From assembly GCA_023078555.1 (NCBI GenBank), contig CM041197.1, positions 4,485,810 to 4,549,809 on the forward strand: a stretch of DNA of 64,000 bases, in the 5' to 3' direction. The DNA is from Ulva prolifera (Eukaryota; Chlorophyta; Ulvophyceae; Ulvales; Ulvaceae). A program made the position numbers and the translations under genes. The notes beneath the pieces were generated by a model. The model saw only the letters and a list, made by a program, of their open reading frames with translations, made no database searches and had not been told where the DNA came from. Position 1 is the first letter of the stretch. Each line of letters opens with the position of its first letter. Positions 32,957-45,524 of the stretch are shown in pieces.

Positions 32957-33460
32957 ATGGTGGAGGTTCCAACATGCCTTGCTGGAGCTCTAGCAGACGT
33001 AATTCAAGATTCCGAAAGAGTCTTGGTTCAGTTTGAGCGTATGCGATCGCAGCTGGACGGCCTGGTAAGGCATGACGGGTTGCCTTTGACAAGAACAGCC
33101 ATGGACCAACTATCAGAGGTGGTTGAGAACTATCAAGAAATCCTTGGAGAGGTCAAGACCATGGCCGTAGAAGCATCGAGTGACGCTGAGATGCAGGCAG
33201 GGCCATGCAGGGAACAGCCACTACCTCAGGTTCGATTGCAAAAGATACAGGAGTTCAGGAGCCTTGCATTCAAAATTCAACAACAAATAGAAGACTTGAA
33301 GAACGTGTTTTGGCTGGAGGTGGAACGAATGAAGCACTGTGTTCGGTGGCAACAGCGTCAGATCCGGGGCTTCAAATTTGATTGCTGGATGCTGTGTGCA
33401 CTTGCTGCTGCCTGGTTCACGATGCGATGGTTCTGGGAACCAGTTGCTATATCTCAGTGA
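32957..33460 (+). CDS. Small coiled-coil protein with C-terminal membrane anchor
   Basis: The frame is a single 167-residue exon from the first ATG. It stays open upstream to about 32942, and CTCGCAG just before suggests a splice acceptor, so an upstream exon is possible. The sequence is unlike random frames here: it is rich in Glu, Gln and Leu and has helical segments (ERVLVQFERMRSQLDGL; LSEVVENYQEILGEVKTM; KIQEFRSLAFKIQQQIEDL). It ends with a hydrophobic stretch, CWMLCALAAAWFTMRWFW, close to the C-terminus. That layout fits a tail-anchored membrane protein, possibly of the SNARE/tether or organelle-membrane type, but no family was recognised. Codon use is less GC-biased than in the kinase and AKR genes. 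TGTAA signals follow within 70 bases. Confidence 0.65.
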   Translation: MVEVPTCLAGALADVIQDSERVLVQFERMRSQLDGLVRHDGLPLTRTAMDQLSEVVENYQEILGEVKTMAVEASSDAEMQAGPCREQPLPQVRLQKIQEFRSLAFKIQQQIEDLKNVFWLEVERMKHCVRWQQRQIRGFKFDCWMLCALAAAWFTMRWFWEPVAISQ

Positions 33461-33498
33461 CTAACATGCCTTCGAGATCGACACATCGCAAGTGGGAT

Positions 33499-33528
33499 TG
33501 TAAAACTTTGTATTTTGTTTTTTTGTAA
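33499..33528 (+). terminator. Probable polyadenylation signals (two TGTAA)
   Basis: TGTAA occurs at 33499-33503 and 33524-33528, 39 and 64 bases after the stop of the coiled-coil gene, in a T-rich context. Confidence 0.5.
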
Positions 33529-33860
33529 ATTTTTACTCAAACAGCAATGCGGAGTTGCAGTATCCTCCCCTGCTTGACCATTTCGTCCGCCAGTTTAAGC
33601 AAATATGTACAAGCCCGTGTATTGCCAACGTGCACATGTACCCAGGTGCCAGCCATCGTCATACCAGCACTGGCAAACATGTAACCACGGATAGTTGAGC
33701 GGTCAGCCAGCGCGCTTGTGTCTCATTCAAGGTGTGTGCGACCCCTCTATCTTCAACCACAGCAGGCTCAACCTTAGCTGCATCACTTACTCGTGTATCA
33801 GGTGACTCCAAAAGTCCGAGCTGCCTATATGTGGGTGCTTACACCCCACGCAAGCACAAC

Positions 33861-33968
33861 ATGTCCAAGAAACAAGGAATGATCACAGAAGAAGAGCGGG
33901 CATGGATCTTGCACAATCCTAAAAAGGCTGAACTCACACGTAGGCCTCCCTTTGGCTCAGTCTTCCAG
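33861..33968 (+). CDS. Possible first exon of an unidentified gene
   Basis: An ATG opens a hydrophilic, protein-like stretch (MSKKQGMITEEERAWILHN, then PKKAEL) and runs in frame to TTCCAG followed by GTGACT, a plausible donor. A candidate acceptor, GTGCATGCAG, lies near 34020, but the continuation could not be verified. It may be an exon of a small gene or chance. The surrounding DNA to 34.4 kb shows no recognisable domain. Confidence 0.28.
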
Positions 33969-34200
33969 GTGACTCAACTATGTGAGAATGATATGTACGT
34001 GTTCTCAGTGTGCATGCAGACAGTGTTGATACGTTTGGCACAGGCAGGCTCCAGGCTCGCTGGTATCAAATGGCCACCAGGGCGTTCCACCTCAGTTCAT
34101 GCCAGCCTCCGGGATCATTTAGAATCGCAGCTGCAGCTGTGGTCGCGCTGTCTCCATCTTCATACCTGCGAGTCGTGCCCATTGCGACGGAGGGCACAGC

Positions 34201-34246
34201 TTTGTGGCAGTCCAGTAGTACAGCAGCACCACTGGACTGCCACAAA
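34201..34246. repeat. Inverted repeat with TTTGTGGCAGTCCAGT arms
   Basis: The 16 bp arms (34201-34216 and 34231-34246) are perfect reverse complements around a 14-base loop. The same arm sequence recurs as fragments or pairs at 9419-9452, 53307-53345 and 57055-57116, so this is a small inverted-repeat family. Confidence 0.8.
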
Positions 34247-34378
34247 CCCTGTAAGCATAGCGCCCGCAGGACCACATCGCAAAATGATTTCCTGGTTGTG
34301 CGGGTATAGGCTCACTTTTGCTTTGATGAGCTGGTCGCCGCGTGGTCAGAGGTCAAGGAGTGGTGCCTGTAGTCATAA

Positions 34379-35584
34379 TCATGACAGCGACCCAGGGACA
34401 TCTGCCCTGTGCTGGTGCTTGCCTGATGTCTGAATTGTTTTTTGTTTAAGCCGAGTCAACCTTCCTGCGTGCGTTAGGTCGAGTGTGTTTGCGTGCGGTT
34501 CTAAACAGTCTGCCATGGTGTTTGGCAACTCCATGGCCCAACCTGGTTTGGTGAATCGATCGACGCTGGTGGCCACAGGATGCCGTGTACCAAAGGCCAG
34601 AGCTTGAACGATCGGCTCGGCCATGGAATCGAGAATGAGGTTAAATTTGCCAGCCATGCGATGAATATAGACTCCAAAGAAGACCAATGCATTGTTGGCG
34701 CTTGTACATGCATCTAAACACAGAATCAACATGTACAGGTTGCTTGCAAAAGTTGCTTGCAAGGGTGACCAGTCTGAGAGCGCTCCTGGGGCAGCACAGC
34801 GCATGCTTTGCGTATCGACCATTGCAAACAGTCCAGCAGCCGCGTGCTGCATGTCAACAGCTGTAACACAGCTGATCAATGCATGCTCAGCAAACCAGGG
34901 ACGCAGATGTGTTGATGACCTGACCCGACATGCTGCTAGCATAACACCCAGCATGAGCACAATTCTAGCATTACTCTCAATTTTTCGAGGTCAATGGAAA
35001 ATTTGGCGACCAGCAGGCTTTTCTGCCGCAGCTGCCATGTCGACATTCCATTCCCGGATTGCAGCACATTCAAATTCCGACAGGGAAACACGACGGCCCA
35101 GCCTGCCTGGATCAATTGCGCTGTGGAAAAGAGCGCTGCTCCACCAAGGCGCATCACGCATGCATGATGCATCGCAGCGCAGTCAAAACAGGCGTGCATG
35201 ATGCATGATGCACCTGCGCATGCATGATGCATCGCAGCGCATTCAAAACAGGGCGGCCTGCCACAGAGGGGCGCCGCGGACGATGCAGACCGTCCTCCTG
35301 CATGCAGCCGGGACGGCCCCTCCGAGAGGCACAGCCCACCATGGTGCACCAGCTCCCCCATTCATGCAGGCACTGTGCAGCTATTGCTGGCTTGACACGT
35401 GAGCAAGAGCTGTTCACCGCTGCAACCTCTCAAGGCCAGGGATTATCCACAGCAGGTAAAATAGATTGTACGAGCACCCGGAGTGGCTGGCGCCATCGAA
35501 ACGCTCTACGGTGACAAGCAGGAACGTGAGCGCGTTCTTTTCCCCATATACCTGCCGTTGAACACGTGTCTGGGGGTGAGCCAG
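34379..35584. other. Spacer downstream of AKR-A, no recognised gene
   Basis: A 193-codon open frame on the minus strand (34379-34960) overlaps a 169-codon frame on the plus strand. Neither shows a known motif, and the two cannot both be real. A direct repeat containing CATGATGCATCGCAGCGCA and TCAAAACAG occurs at about 35161-35192 and 35222-35253. I found nothing else. Confidence 0.4.
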
Positions 35585-38500
35585 CTAGTCAGTCCACTGG
35601 GGGTTCCGGTTGGAACGGTAGATCTTCTCAATTTCCTCAAACGTCTCTTCGTCGAGTTTGATCGCCAGAGCATCTAGGTACTCGTCCATCTGATCGACCT
35701 TGGTCTGGCCGGTGATCACCGAGTCGATGTGCCAGCGCGACGCCGCCCTGCAGCACGGGTGAACCGGTGGGGAGAATGCATGGGGTACATGCGTGATGTG
35801 CATGCGCACGTAGGCGCAGCACTCGTGCTCAGATGTGGAGTGCCGGGGTTGCGGAGATGCACAGTGACTGTTCACATCGGCCAGGGCGGAGACCATTTGG
35901 GTCAGGACCCATGAAACCACCAACTCCCATGCATGATGATGCGCAGTGTCTGTTGGTTGACCCTGATTGGCACAATATGCATCGCCCGACGGACATGCAT
36001 GGACGCTCTGCGGCAGAAGTACACAGCGCGCGGCGGCACAATGTACGTGTGGCTGGCCAGTGACACCTCCCTGATATGGAGGGCGCTCGTCGCAGCTCTC
36101 ACGTATGTCTGCCACAGATCCGGCATGACCAAACCTCCGGGTCAGATACCCGCTCGCAATGGTGGCCCAGCCACAGTACCAGCGACACAGCGTCAGTGAC
36201 TCCGGCTGGCCGTCCGCCTGTTTCACGGGGGTCAAGGCATGCATGCACTCGCGCCGGCGGTGCGCGTTCCGGCGCCGCAGAGTCCATGCACCGGGGCCGC
36301 ACCAGGCGACGGCAAGCTGAGTCATCGTGAGGCCCTTGCGGTCCGCGAGCGCCGCGTACTTCTCCACCGTCTCATGCATGATGGGCGTCGCGTAGCGGCT
36401 CTGGAAGTCGGGGTTCTTCGTGTGCCGCGCGCCCTCCGGCCGCGCGCCGCCGCGGTACTTGCCGCTGAGGAACCCCCCGGAGAGCACGCCGTAGGGTAGG
36501 AGCTTCACGCCGTATGCATGGCACGCCTCCGCCGTGTCGAGGTCGAAGCGCCTGCACAACCCCGCAAGGAATGGCTTTTATCGTACACATGGGATCATGC
36601 ATGCAGCGGGCCGTGTTTGCGAGCAAGGGCCCGCTGCATCGACAAATCATTTGTCATAGATGCGATGGTGGCACTGTGCGTAGGCAGAGTCGGCATCACA
36701 CTGCAGCATGATGTAGGCTGTCGCGGAGCAGCAAGAAGTCGATCCCGTGTGATATGTAGCAGCGCCGCAGTTGTCACATGGCCCACGTGCCGTGGATGTG
36801 CCCATACAGAAGTGCCATGTGATATGTGGGCGACAACGGTGCGTCCTACTGCATTTCCTGCTTTGGCTACGCTAGTGCAGATCCGGCACCCTGCTGGTTT
36901 TCCCCGGCCACTGGTCTGCACTGGGCGTGTGAAACAAGCGCTGGTGGCTGAGCCCACGACAACAGGCAACGGGCCATCATGGTTGCAAAAGCGACGATCA
37001 ACAGAAAGCTGCCGCCCGCACCGGTCGCAGAGGGAGTAGTCGTTCTGGATCGTGATGGGCAGGGGCACGCCGAGGCGCTTGGCCGTCTCGCACATCATTG
37101 TGACTCCATACGCTGACTCGTTGCTTAGGCCCCAGTACCGGATCTTGCCCTCCTTGATGAGCTCGCCCACGGTCTGCATTGCGTCCATACGGATGCATCA
37201 CTGCTGACCTCATACAACGAGCACAAACAACCTGACAAAGTCGTAGGTTGACATGATTCACAGTGAGACTACGCCTGGTGAGTCTGGGGCGACCATGCGG
37301 TGTTGCATCACTCAGCACAGGGCAGGCCTGGGCTACACATGGGTGTCAAGCGCTGCCCTATCACGAGATATACTGAACCAGTACAGTGAATTTGCAAATG
37401 ATCTCACCAACCATTGTTGCAGACGTCAACTTGGAACGTTTGATGTCTCCCCAGGAGGTGCAGGGTGGACACACACCTGCACCTGCTCCTCAAAGGAGGC
37501 GGCGTCGCGGACATTCTCCGGGTTGAACTGCGTCTTGCCGAAGATCGGCACGTAGCGCGCCGGCCAGTGGAGCTGGTAGAGGTCGATGCGGTCCGTCTGC
37601 AGCCGCCGCAGCGAGCCGTCGATGGCGGCAAGGATGTTGGCGCGGTCCAGCTTGGCGGGGGGCACGCTATCATCGTACTCTGGTGTCCTGCATGCACATG
37701 ACCGCACCGTCACAAGTGTGTTGCTTTTCTGAGTCAGCGTGCCGATGGCTGTATGCCGCTGTCTGGATGGACGATTGCAGCGAGGCTCAACCTGATTGAG
37801 TTGCGGTGTCACACTGTGCGTCGTCCTGCAGTACCACCTGCCCACAGTGTTGGGTCGCTTTGCAGCACTTCCAGGGCTGCCACCCAGAAATTACAACCTG
37901 AATATTCGGATTTGTTTACATATGATCGGCCCGACGACCCAACACTGCCTGCCAGCGCAAAGTTGTCCTGGGAACACAGCAACGGCCGCAAAAGCCGGGC
38001 GAGCGTTGACCGGTGCAGATGGGTGGTGACGGCTTTGATCCACGAGGGGGGCTGCGCGAACGGGCAGGGGTCTCATTGCTGCGGGCCCAGGCGCCTGTGC
38101 CGAGGCTCGAGATCAAGCAAGCATGCATGCATGCATGTGTGCAAGCACACTGTATGCATTGCACAGGCTCAGCAGGGCAGCGCCTCATGCCTGCGGCCTG
38201 CGGCGAATGGGAAGGGACAGAGGGAGCTCCCTCTGTCCCTCCAGGAGCCGCTCAGGTGCTGTAGGGGGTGCTGTATGCGCGTACATGTTTGAAGGAGCCG
38301 CACCTGTTAGCGGCGCAGAAGTTGCCTTGCATGGGCCCGGCGACCTGCACAGCGAGAAACCTACCTGGGGGTGCCCCTTAGTCACAGAGACACGGGCATG
38401 CACACGCTGACCGCCCACCTGCTGAAGCAGATCGCCGACCGGCCCGGTCAGCCCGGGGTGGCCACTGAAGCAGGCCACTCCGCCAAAAGGTGGAGCCGAT

Positions 38501-40503
38501 GTACACAGGTGTGCCACGCAGTGTTGGGTCGTCGGGCCCGATCATATGTAACAATTCCGAGTATTCAGGTCTAATTTTTGGGTGGTAGACCCGAAAATGC
38601 TGCCAAGCGTTACCCAACACTGGTGCCAAGCAGAGACAAATCTATGGGACGCTGGCACGAAAGCATGCAATGTGCAATGGGAATTCGATCACACGACTTC
38701 CTGTGGCGTCGGTAGAGCAAGCTGGGGTTGCCAGCGTACAGCGGTGCATGCATGGCCTACCCCAGTGCAGGGGGTGGTGAGGGGCGGACCTTGGTGGCGA
38801 TGACAAACTCATCGCGGCAGCCTCGGTCCTTGAGCCAGCGGCCGAGGATCTCCTCCGACTTGCCGATGTGATCTGGGCTCGGGGGCACAGCGTACACCTC
38901 TGCAGTGTCTAGGAAGTTGCCGCCCTTGCCTACAGCAGCGTGAGCGTGAGCTCGGTCATGCAGTGTACCTGAGTCAGGGAGCCCAGCAGCTTGGAGCATG
39001 CTTCCAGCTGAACTGAACTGCGGTGGACAGCAAGGAGCAGACATTGAGGTCAAGCGCCGCGCTGCTTGGTATGCAACTTGAATTTGGTGCACAGATCAGC
39101 GACCGATGTCATGAGGCTAAGGGCAATCTGCACTGGAGCAGACGTGTGGCCAAGATGGCTGAGACCTCATGTGCAGGCAGGATGCTTGCGCAGAATCATG
39201 CGTCTGGGCTCTGCAGCTGCACAGCCACGGCTACGCCACACCAGTGCAGCCCTGGTGCATGTGTGACCAGTTGGCCCCATCACACATGTGTGACCAGTTG
39301 TCGTGCGGTCATGGCTGCATGACTGATCTCAAGCAGTGGCGCTTCTGATGGCCTGGAACTATTGACATCGAACGCATATATACTTGTACGGTAGTATGCG
39401 AATGAGCTGAGATAGCCACATTTGATCTCCGATATGAGATCCTTTATATCTCACAATGCTCGGCTATGCAGCCGCAAGCCACTGCCTCCCAGTGCAGCTG
39501 CCACATGATGCTGTCGTGTGATGTGATGCTGGGCGCTCCACAAGCTAATGCCGTCTACAGAACTTCCATGATGGTTGTACCACCCTTGGAACTTCAAGGA
39601 CGTGCCAAATGTGACATAGCGGCCAGAGTCTGCCTCGTACGGCGAATGTGGCGTGTGACCACAAGTTGGCTGACAGTGCTGTATGCAACATGGCTGCTGC
39701 AGCGCCAGGTGAAAACTTTGAACACGGAAAGGCATGCAGTCACACGCGACAACGCCTAACGCCTAAAGTTTAAGAAAACTCCTCGGACTTGATCGATGCA
39801 TGGTCCGCTGAACAAACGCAAATTGATGCGAGCACTCCACACTGCAGTACGTGCTGACTCGCTCATCCCTGGAGAGGCCGGCACCGCTGGCTGGTGTATT
39901 CTCGACATCCACTGACATAGCTACCATGAGCATGTGAGACGTGTTGGCGAGCGTGCTGGATGTGCCGCTGCACGGCCATCGCGCGCTGATGGCTGTGCTC
40001 GTGAGTCTGCATTCCCAGAGAACGCACTTCGGAAATGGTCAAGCTGTGCGATAGACTCCTCTTCAGTATTTGTAGATCCCATCATCTGCACTCATCGTCA
40101 GATTTTCAATGCAGTGGCGACAAACACGTGGAGTCTCGGCGATCACGAGGCGCTGTGGGCACTCTGAATCACGCGGGAGAACACAGCACACAAGTGTGGC
40201 AGACGGCCATAAAGAAGACATCATGACACATTACCATGCGCTTCAGTAGTGCATGCAGTTGGTGCGAATCCACAGTGCTGCGGTGTGTGGTCGTACCATG
40301 GTCCCGATGCAGGCGACGGAGACCTGCAGGTCTGAAGTCCCAAGCTGCACTTTGTTCATGGTTGCAAGAGCTGGCGGACTTTGCAGTGTCACAGCCGTAG
40401 CACTGACTTCCCTGACACACGAAGTGGAGCGGCGTGTGCTTGTGAAGCAACGTGACAAGCACAGAATGCTGCGTCGGGTTTGACTGAGCTGGGCAACCTT
40501 CAT
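35585..40503 (-). CDS. Tas-like aldo-keto reductase AKR-A, eight exons
   Basis: Exons in coding order: 40503-40297, 40085-40028, 38929-38790, 38344-38304, 37687-37477, 37173-37022, 36551-36303, 35747-35585, giving 406 residues. The product is predicted to be an NADPH-dependent aldo-keto reductase of the Tas subgroup; its substrate is unknown. The barrel begins [19 protein letters not shown]. The catalytic tetrad is present: D96 and Y101 in [10 protein letters not shown]135 in VIATK, H189 in YQLHWP. Later blocks include [11 protein letters not shown] [11 protein letters not shown] and [14 protein letters not shown] near the cofactor site. The first ~48 residues are Ser/Thr/Arg-rich without acidic residues until EVS, fitting a plastid or mitochondrial transit peptide. 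Two MITEs lie in its introns. It is closest to AKR-B. Confidence 0.9.
37845..37947. mobile_element. hAT-like MITE copy 3 (AKR-A intron)
   Basis: The ends are CAGTGTTGGGTCG and CGACCCAACACTG. The flanks CCTGCCCA and CCTGCCAG share the first six bases of an 8 bp duplication. It lies between the exons ending at 38304 and starting at 37687. Confidence 0.8.
38519..38622. mobile_element. hAT-like MITE copy 4 (AKR-A intron)
   Basis: CAGTGTTGGGTCG at the left end; TACCCAACACTG at the right end. The flanks GTGCCACG (38511-38518) and GTGCCAAG (38623-38630) match at seven of eight bases. It is in the opposite orientation to copy 3. Confidence 0.85.
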
Positions 40504-42378
40504 TCGGAAAGCTGAGCGATGCGCAGGTGAATGTGACACTTTTCCAGGCATCCTGTGTTAAATCCTGTACAAATTCCATTGAAGGTGATGTCGTGAGCAG
40601 TGCCGCAAATTCAGCTGAGGTCAGCCACCCACGGATGCACTTGCAGCCACCGGAAAAGGTTTGCGCAACACTCTATCTACCATCGGCAGCCGAACAGGTG
40701 CAATGCAGTAATGAAAGAATATGATAGAATATTGAAAACCTCAGGCATCGATAAAGGGGCCGTTGAATTCCTTTGACGTCTGCTGCTGGCCAACACACTG
40801 AGAGCTCTGCACAGCTGACCACAAACGTTCAGCCATCAAGAAATGCAGGGAATGAATGTGAAAGGTCACCCTCTACCCAGCCTTCACAATTGCAGCCCAG
40901 ACGAGCCACAGAGGACATCAATGGAACTTGTGCGCATTGTGGATTCCGCACACTCTTCCTGCAGTCGCGGATTGAGCGACTGACGACTTGCACTGCGCCA
41001 CTACACCAGCCCTGCTCAGACAGATTGAAAAGGTGCACATCCTAGAGCTCACTTATATTACAAGGCGCAAGCCTGCACACGCAATGGCATGCAACAGAGA
41101 CGCACACCATCCACAATCCAGGGCACAATCCTGCCATGCATGACACAGGTGCATGCAGGCGCATGTACACCTCACGTGCACCACACTCCTGCGGGACTAC
41201 CTGCCTCCTCGCCGTTGTCGTTGCAAAGGTATCAAGGCTCACACGCCCATAACCCCCCACCGCCCCAAGTTATGGGCCATAACTGCAACACAGCTCAACG
41301 AGCCCGGCCAGCCACCCACACAGGGCCCTACAGGGGTCCGCCTGGATATACATCCATCCCCTGGAACGTACGACATCCACACCCCCAGCATGCGTGGACG
41401 CTTGAGAAGTCTTTCGGCCCAGCGGGCCCAGACGGAAATGCCCCGCCCACACGCAGCAGGCCGGCAGCCACACAAACCCACAGCTCTGCGAGCTCAGGTG
41501 CGCGAGGGACCGGCAGGGTTGCCCCCGGCGGCGCGTGCCGCACACCGGGCTGTGTCTAGGAGGGCAGCCTACATCGGGTGGAGCTCCGGGGCAGCGCTGA
41601 GCACCACGCCCTCCAGGGTGTTCGCCTTGGGCCTCCGCAGTGACGGCAGGCAGTTGTGCGCGTATAGCGGGGCGGGGGAACAAGGCAGGCCGCTCCGACA
41701 GGGGGCCCGCAGGCGGCGGGAGGACAACCAAGGCCAGAGAAAAAGGGGGAAAACAAATGGAGGGATCAAAGCATTGCGTGGATTGCTGTGCGGCCCAGAA
41801 ACGGTGGCACTACTTTCGCCACAGTGTGCTGTTTGAACTGTCGCACCCAAACAAACAAATCCATTGCAGACCAGCGGTCATGGTCCTGGATTGCGACAGC
41901 CGCGCGGAATCTGCTGTGGGGCATGCTGCGGACCGAGGTGCCGTCGGAGGCTGCAGGCACGTCTGGTGACAGACTGTGCCCCGCAGCTGAATTGGCGCGG
42001 AGGGTGGACGCCACACAGGCCGCCACGGCGCCACAGGCTCAGGCTGGACGCTACCCACCTTGGCACTAGCTGTACAGAGATGAGGCTGCCTTGGGCTGCA
42101 GCCGCATGCCTGCTGGACTCTAGGTAGCTGGGGGCACCGCATCTCCCTCCTCAGACCGAGGAAGCCGTCTCAGGACAGTCTTGAGGACAGACTGGGGCTG
42201 CTTTGTCAGGATGGACTGGGGCTGCTTTGCTGTCTAATCCTAGATGCACTTGCCTACCAGTAATATGAACGCCCCGCAGGATCAGGGGGGGTAAGGCGAG
42301 GGGGGGTCGGCAGCGGGGCCACGAGGGCTGCTCAAGCTGCAGCGCTCATGCGGCGCAGGCGCCTCGGGGTCGCTGCAC
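40504..42378. other. Spacer between AKR-A and AKR-B
   Basis: No coding exon was recognised. Open frames at 41.1-41.8 kb overlap on both strands in GC-rich DNA with no domain. A short tandem motif (GACTGGGGCTGCTTTG) repeats at about 42190-42230. The upstream promoter of AKR-A should lie near 40.5 kb, but no element was identified. Confidence 0.45.
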
Positions 42379-45300
42379 CTAGTCGGTCCATTGGGGGCTA
42401 CGGTTGGAGCGGTAGATGGCGTCGACCGCGGCCAGCGTCTCCTCGTCGAGCTCCAGCGCCAGCGCGTCCAGGTACTCGTCCATCTGGTCAACACTCGTCT
42501 GGCCGGTGAGCACCGCATCGATGTGCCACCGCGACGCAGCCCTGCAGCGCGACCGCATGCATGACACTCACATGCATGGGGCACGTGCATGGAGTTCTCT
42601 GATAGTTTCTCAACAACACGGGCTCAGTGAAGTCCTGGAGATTGACGTTGGCATCATGTGCATGCGATAGCACAGGGCGATAGCACAATTCTCTTCAAGG
42701 CATCAGTGAGAGCATGCACTCGCGCCGGCGGTGCGCGTTCCGGCGCCGCAGAGTCCATGCACCGGGGCCGCACCAGGCGACGGCGAGCTCAGTCATCGTG
42801 AGGCCCTTGCGGTCCGCGAGCGCCGCGTACTTCTCCGCCGTCTCGTGCATGATGGCCGTCGCGTAGCGCGGCTGCGTGAAGCTGGAGCCGGCCGTGTGCC
42901 GTGCGCCCTCCGGCCGCGCGCCGCCGCGGTACTTGCCGCTGAGGAAGCCCCCGGCAAGCACGCCGTACGGCAACAGCCGCACGCCATATGCATGGCATGC
43001 CTCCGCCGTGTCGAGGTCGAAGCGCCTGCACACGCAAACACACACCCGTGAGTGTATCCTGGGCGACACCACTGCAGGCGGCACCCCCTGCGGACCTCCA
43101 CATCTGTGAGCATGCATGCCTCCACATCTGCGCGCATGCATGCCTCATGCCAGCTAACATAGCGGACCAGTACTCTACCATGTACCATACCCGAGTACCA
43201 TGCCGAACGAGTGCAACGCAGGCTGTGGCCCGCACCGGTCGCAGAGGGAGTAGTCGTTCTGGATCGTGATCGGCAGGGGCACCCCGAGGCGCTTGGCGGT
43301 CTCGCACATCATCGTCACGCCGTACGCCGTCTCGTTGCTCAGGCCCCAGTGCCGCACCTTCCCGGCCTGAATCAGCTCGCCCATGACCTGCAGGCGCACG
43401 GTGGGGGGGTCAGGGTTCTACAAGCTGCCCAGTGAACCTGAGGCAACTGCACTGCAGTTACTGCAGCAAGGACTGGGAAAAGACACAGGCTACCATAAAG
43501 GGGTGGTTCAGTCACTGGGTAATGGAATTCAGTGGTAGGAGGACACGAACGAGAAAGCGGAGTGCCAAAACACCTGCACGAGTTCCTCGAAGGAAGCGTC
43601 ATTCGACGGCCGCGGGGGCCGGGCGCCCGGCGGCTTGAACTGTGACCTGCCAAAGATGGGCACGTAACGCGCCGGCCAGTGGAGCTGGTAGAGGTCGACG
43701 CGGTCCGTCTGCAGCCGCCGCAGCGAGCCGTCTATCGCTGCAAGGATGTTGGCACGGTCCATCTGGGCCGGGGCGGCGCTTCCGTCACGCTCTGCGGACC
43801 TGCGCGCAGCACGGTGCGGCATTGACCATGTCAGTGTCCACGTGGTTATTGAAAATGCATGGCAGAGAGGGGTCGATGGCGAGCACATGCGTGAACACGC
43901 ATCCTCCCCTCCCCCCGCCCTTCTGGTTTGGTGTGGTTTTGCTCGTTTCCCGTGGGTCCAGGTGCAGCCACGTGCCGGAGCCGCACCTGTTGGCGGCGCA
44001 GAAGTTGCCTTGCATGGGCCCGGCGACCTGCACAGAGATCTCCGACCTCTCTCAGGACGTCCTTGTAGCCACATAGACATGCATGCATGCAGACGCACTT
44101 ATCAGCCACCAGCCACATCACGGCACTAGCCAACCCAGTGTGCTAAGCACAGACACTAGTGCCCGAGGGCCAACACTGATTCTGCGGATCTCCGGAGATC
44201 TGTTGCGGAGGCGTGCAATGCGCAGAGAAGGACTGGCGGCCAACCTCGTGCACGTGTGGCGTATGCATGTAGTTGTGGGCAGGGAGTGGGCTGTGATCGC
44301 AGGCATGCAGCAGGGTATGGCCTACCCCGGTGCAGGAGGTGGCGGGGGGGCGGACCTTGGTGGCAATGACAAACTCGTCGCGGCAGCCTCGGGCCTTGAG
44401 CCAGCGGCCGAGGATCTCCTCCGACTTGCCGGCGTACTGTGGGCTCGGGGGCACAGCGTACACCTCTGAACTGTCCAGGAAGTTGCCACCTTTACCTGCA
44501 TTGCTGGGAGGATGATTGTGTGCATGATGATGTCCCCATGCCTGAAGGCATTGGCAGCTCCGGGACCTGATGTCCGCCACCTGGGCTCGCGAGGAATGGC
44601 AGCAGTGGCGGCCGCAGCGGGGCGCTGCATAACTCATGGATACGGGATTGTTTCAAGAGTGAATCCACACTCAGAGGTTGTATGGGGTGAGGACATGCTG
44701 GCGTACAGTGCTCTGTGCCAATACAGCCCCTGCAGTACAAGAGATCTAAGACCTGGCAAGCACCCCCGAAAAAGACAGGGACATGAATGTGTATCGATGA
44801 GCAAGATATTTGCACCGGACACTGGTGCTCTCAGGCACACACACCAGTGCCATCGAGGAATCGATATTGTATGTCGCACATCGAATGGCGCTGTGCATTG
44901 CTGACGGATGCACACCCGGATCAGCACATGCGCCACCCAAGATACTATTTCAGCGATGGCGAGCGTTGGTGACATGCCGCTGCATAGCGTGCTGAAGAAC
45001 ACTATCAGTGCTGGTGCACACACAGGCCAGAGCACGCACTTTGAAAATGATCAAGCTGCGCCATTGCTTCCTCTTCAGTATTTGTAGACCCCATCATCTG
45101 CAGTCATAAAGCCTTCGATGATGCAGCAGCGATGGTTGCGTCGAGATCGATGCCCGCGACGAGCTGGAGGTGGCCACGCCCCACGGCAAGCAAACAGCGC
45201 ACACGGAGAAGCTCGCAGACACCAATACAAGTCCCACAGACGCAAGACGTCAAAAAGGAGTCAGGTGTTATTTTCAGCTGATAGGTATGTCCATTGCTGC

Positions 45301-45524
45301 TGTCAGCTTGATCGCACCATAGTCCCGATGCAGGCGACGGAGACCTGCAGGTCTGAATTCCCAAGCTGAACCTTGTTCAACTTTCCAAGCACCGGAGGAC
45401 TCTCTAGCGCCATAGCCTCGACACATACTTGACGGGTACGTGTAGCAGATCCGCGTGTGCTTGGAAACAGGCCCGACGTGCAAAGAGTGCCGCTACTGCT
45501 GTGATGGGATCCAGCGAGCTTCAT
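42379..45524 (-). CDS. Tas-like aldo-keto reductase AKR-B, eight exons
   Basis: Exons in coding order: 45524-45318, 45097-45040, 44495-44356, 44027-43987, 43799-43574, 43387-43236, 43025-42774, 42541-42379, giving 412 residues. The tetrad is intact: D96 and Y101 in [10 protein letters not shown]135, H189. It is the most compact of the four genes (3.1 kb) and has no MITE. Exon 5 is 15 bases longer than in the paralogues ([20 protein letters not shown]), which lengthens a loop after the H189 strand. Exon 7 is one codon longer. The N-terminal ~50 residues are Ser/Thr/Arg-rich ([16 protein letters not shown]), fitting a transit peptide. With AKR-A it shares [15 protein letters not shown] and the C-terminus PQWTD, marking the A/B pair. 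Confidence 0.9.

Noticed and set aside
35585..36559. A single-exon 324-residue reductase
   Set aside because: The frame happens to stay open through an intron; comparison with the three paralogues shows splicing at 36303 and 35747.
41153..41836. 227-codon open frame between AKR-A and AKR-B
   Set aside because: Opposite-strand frames of similar length overlap it, composition is Pro/Arg/Gly/Ala-rich, and there is no motif or splice support.
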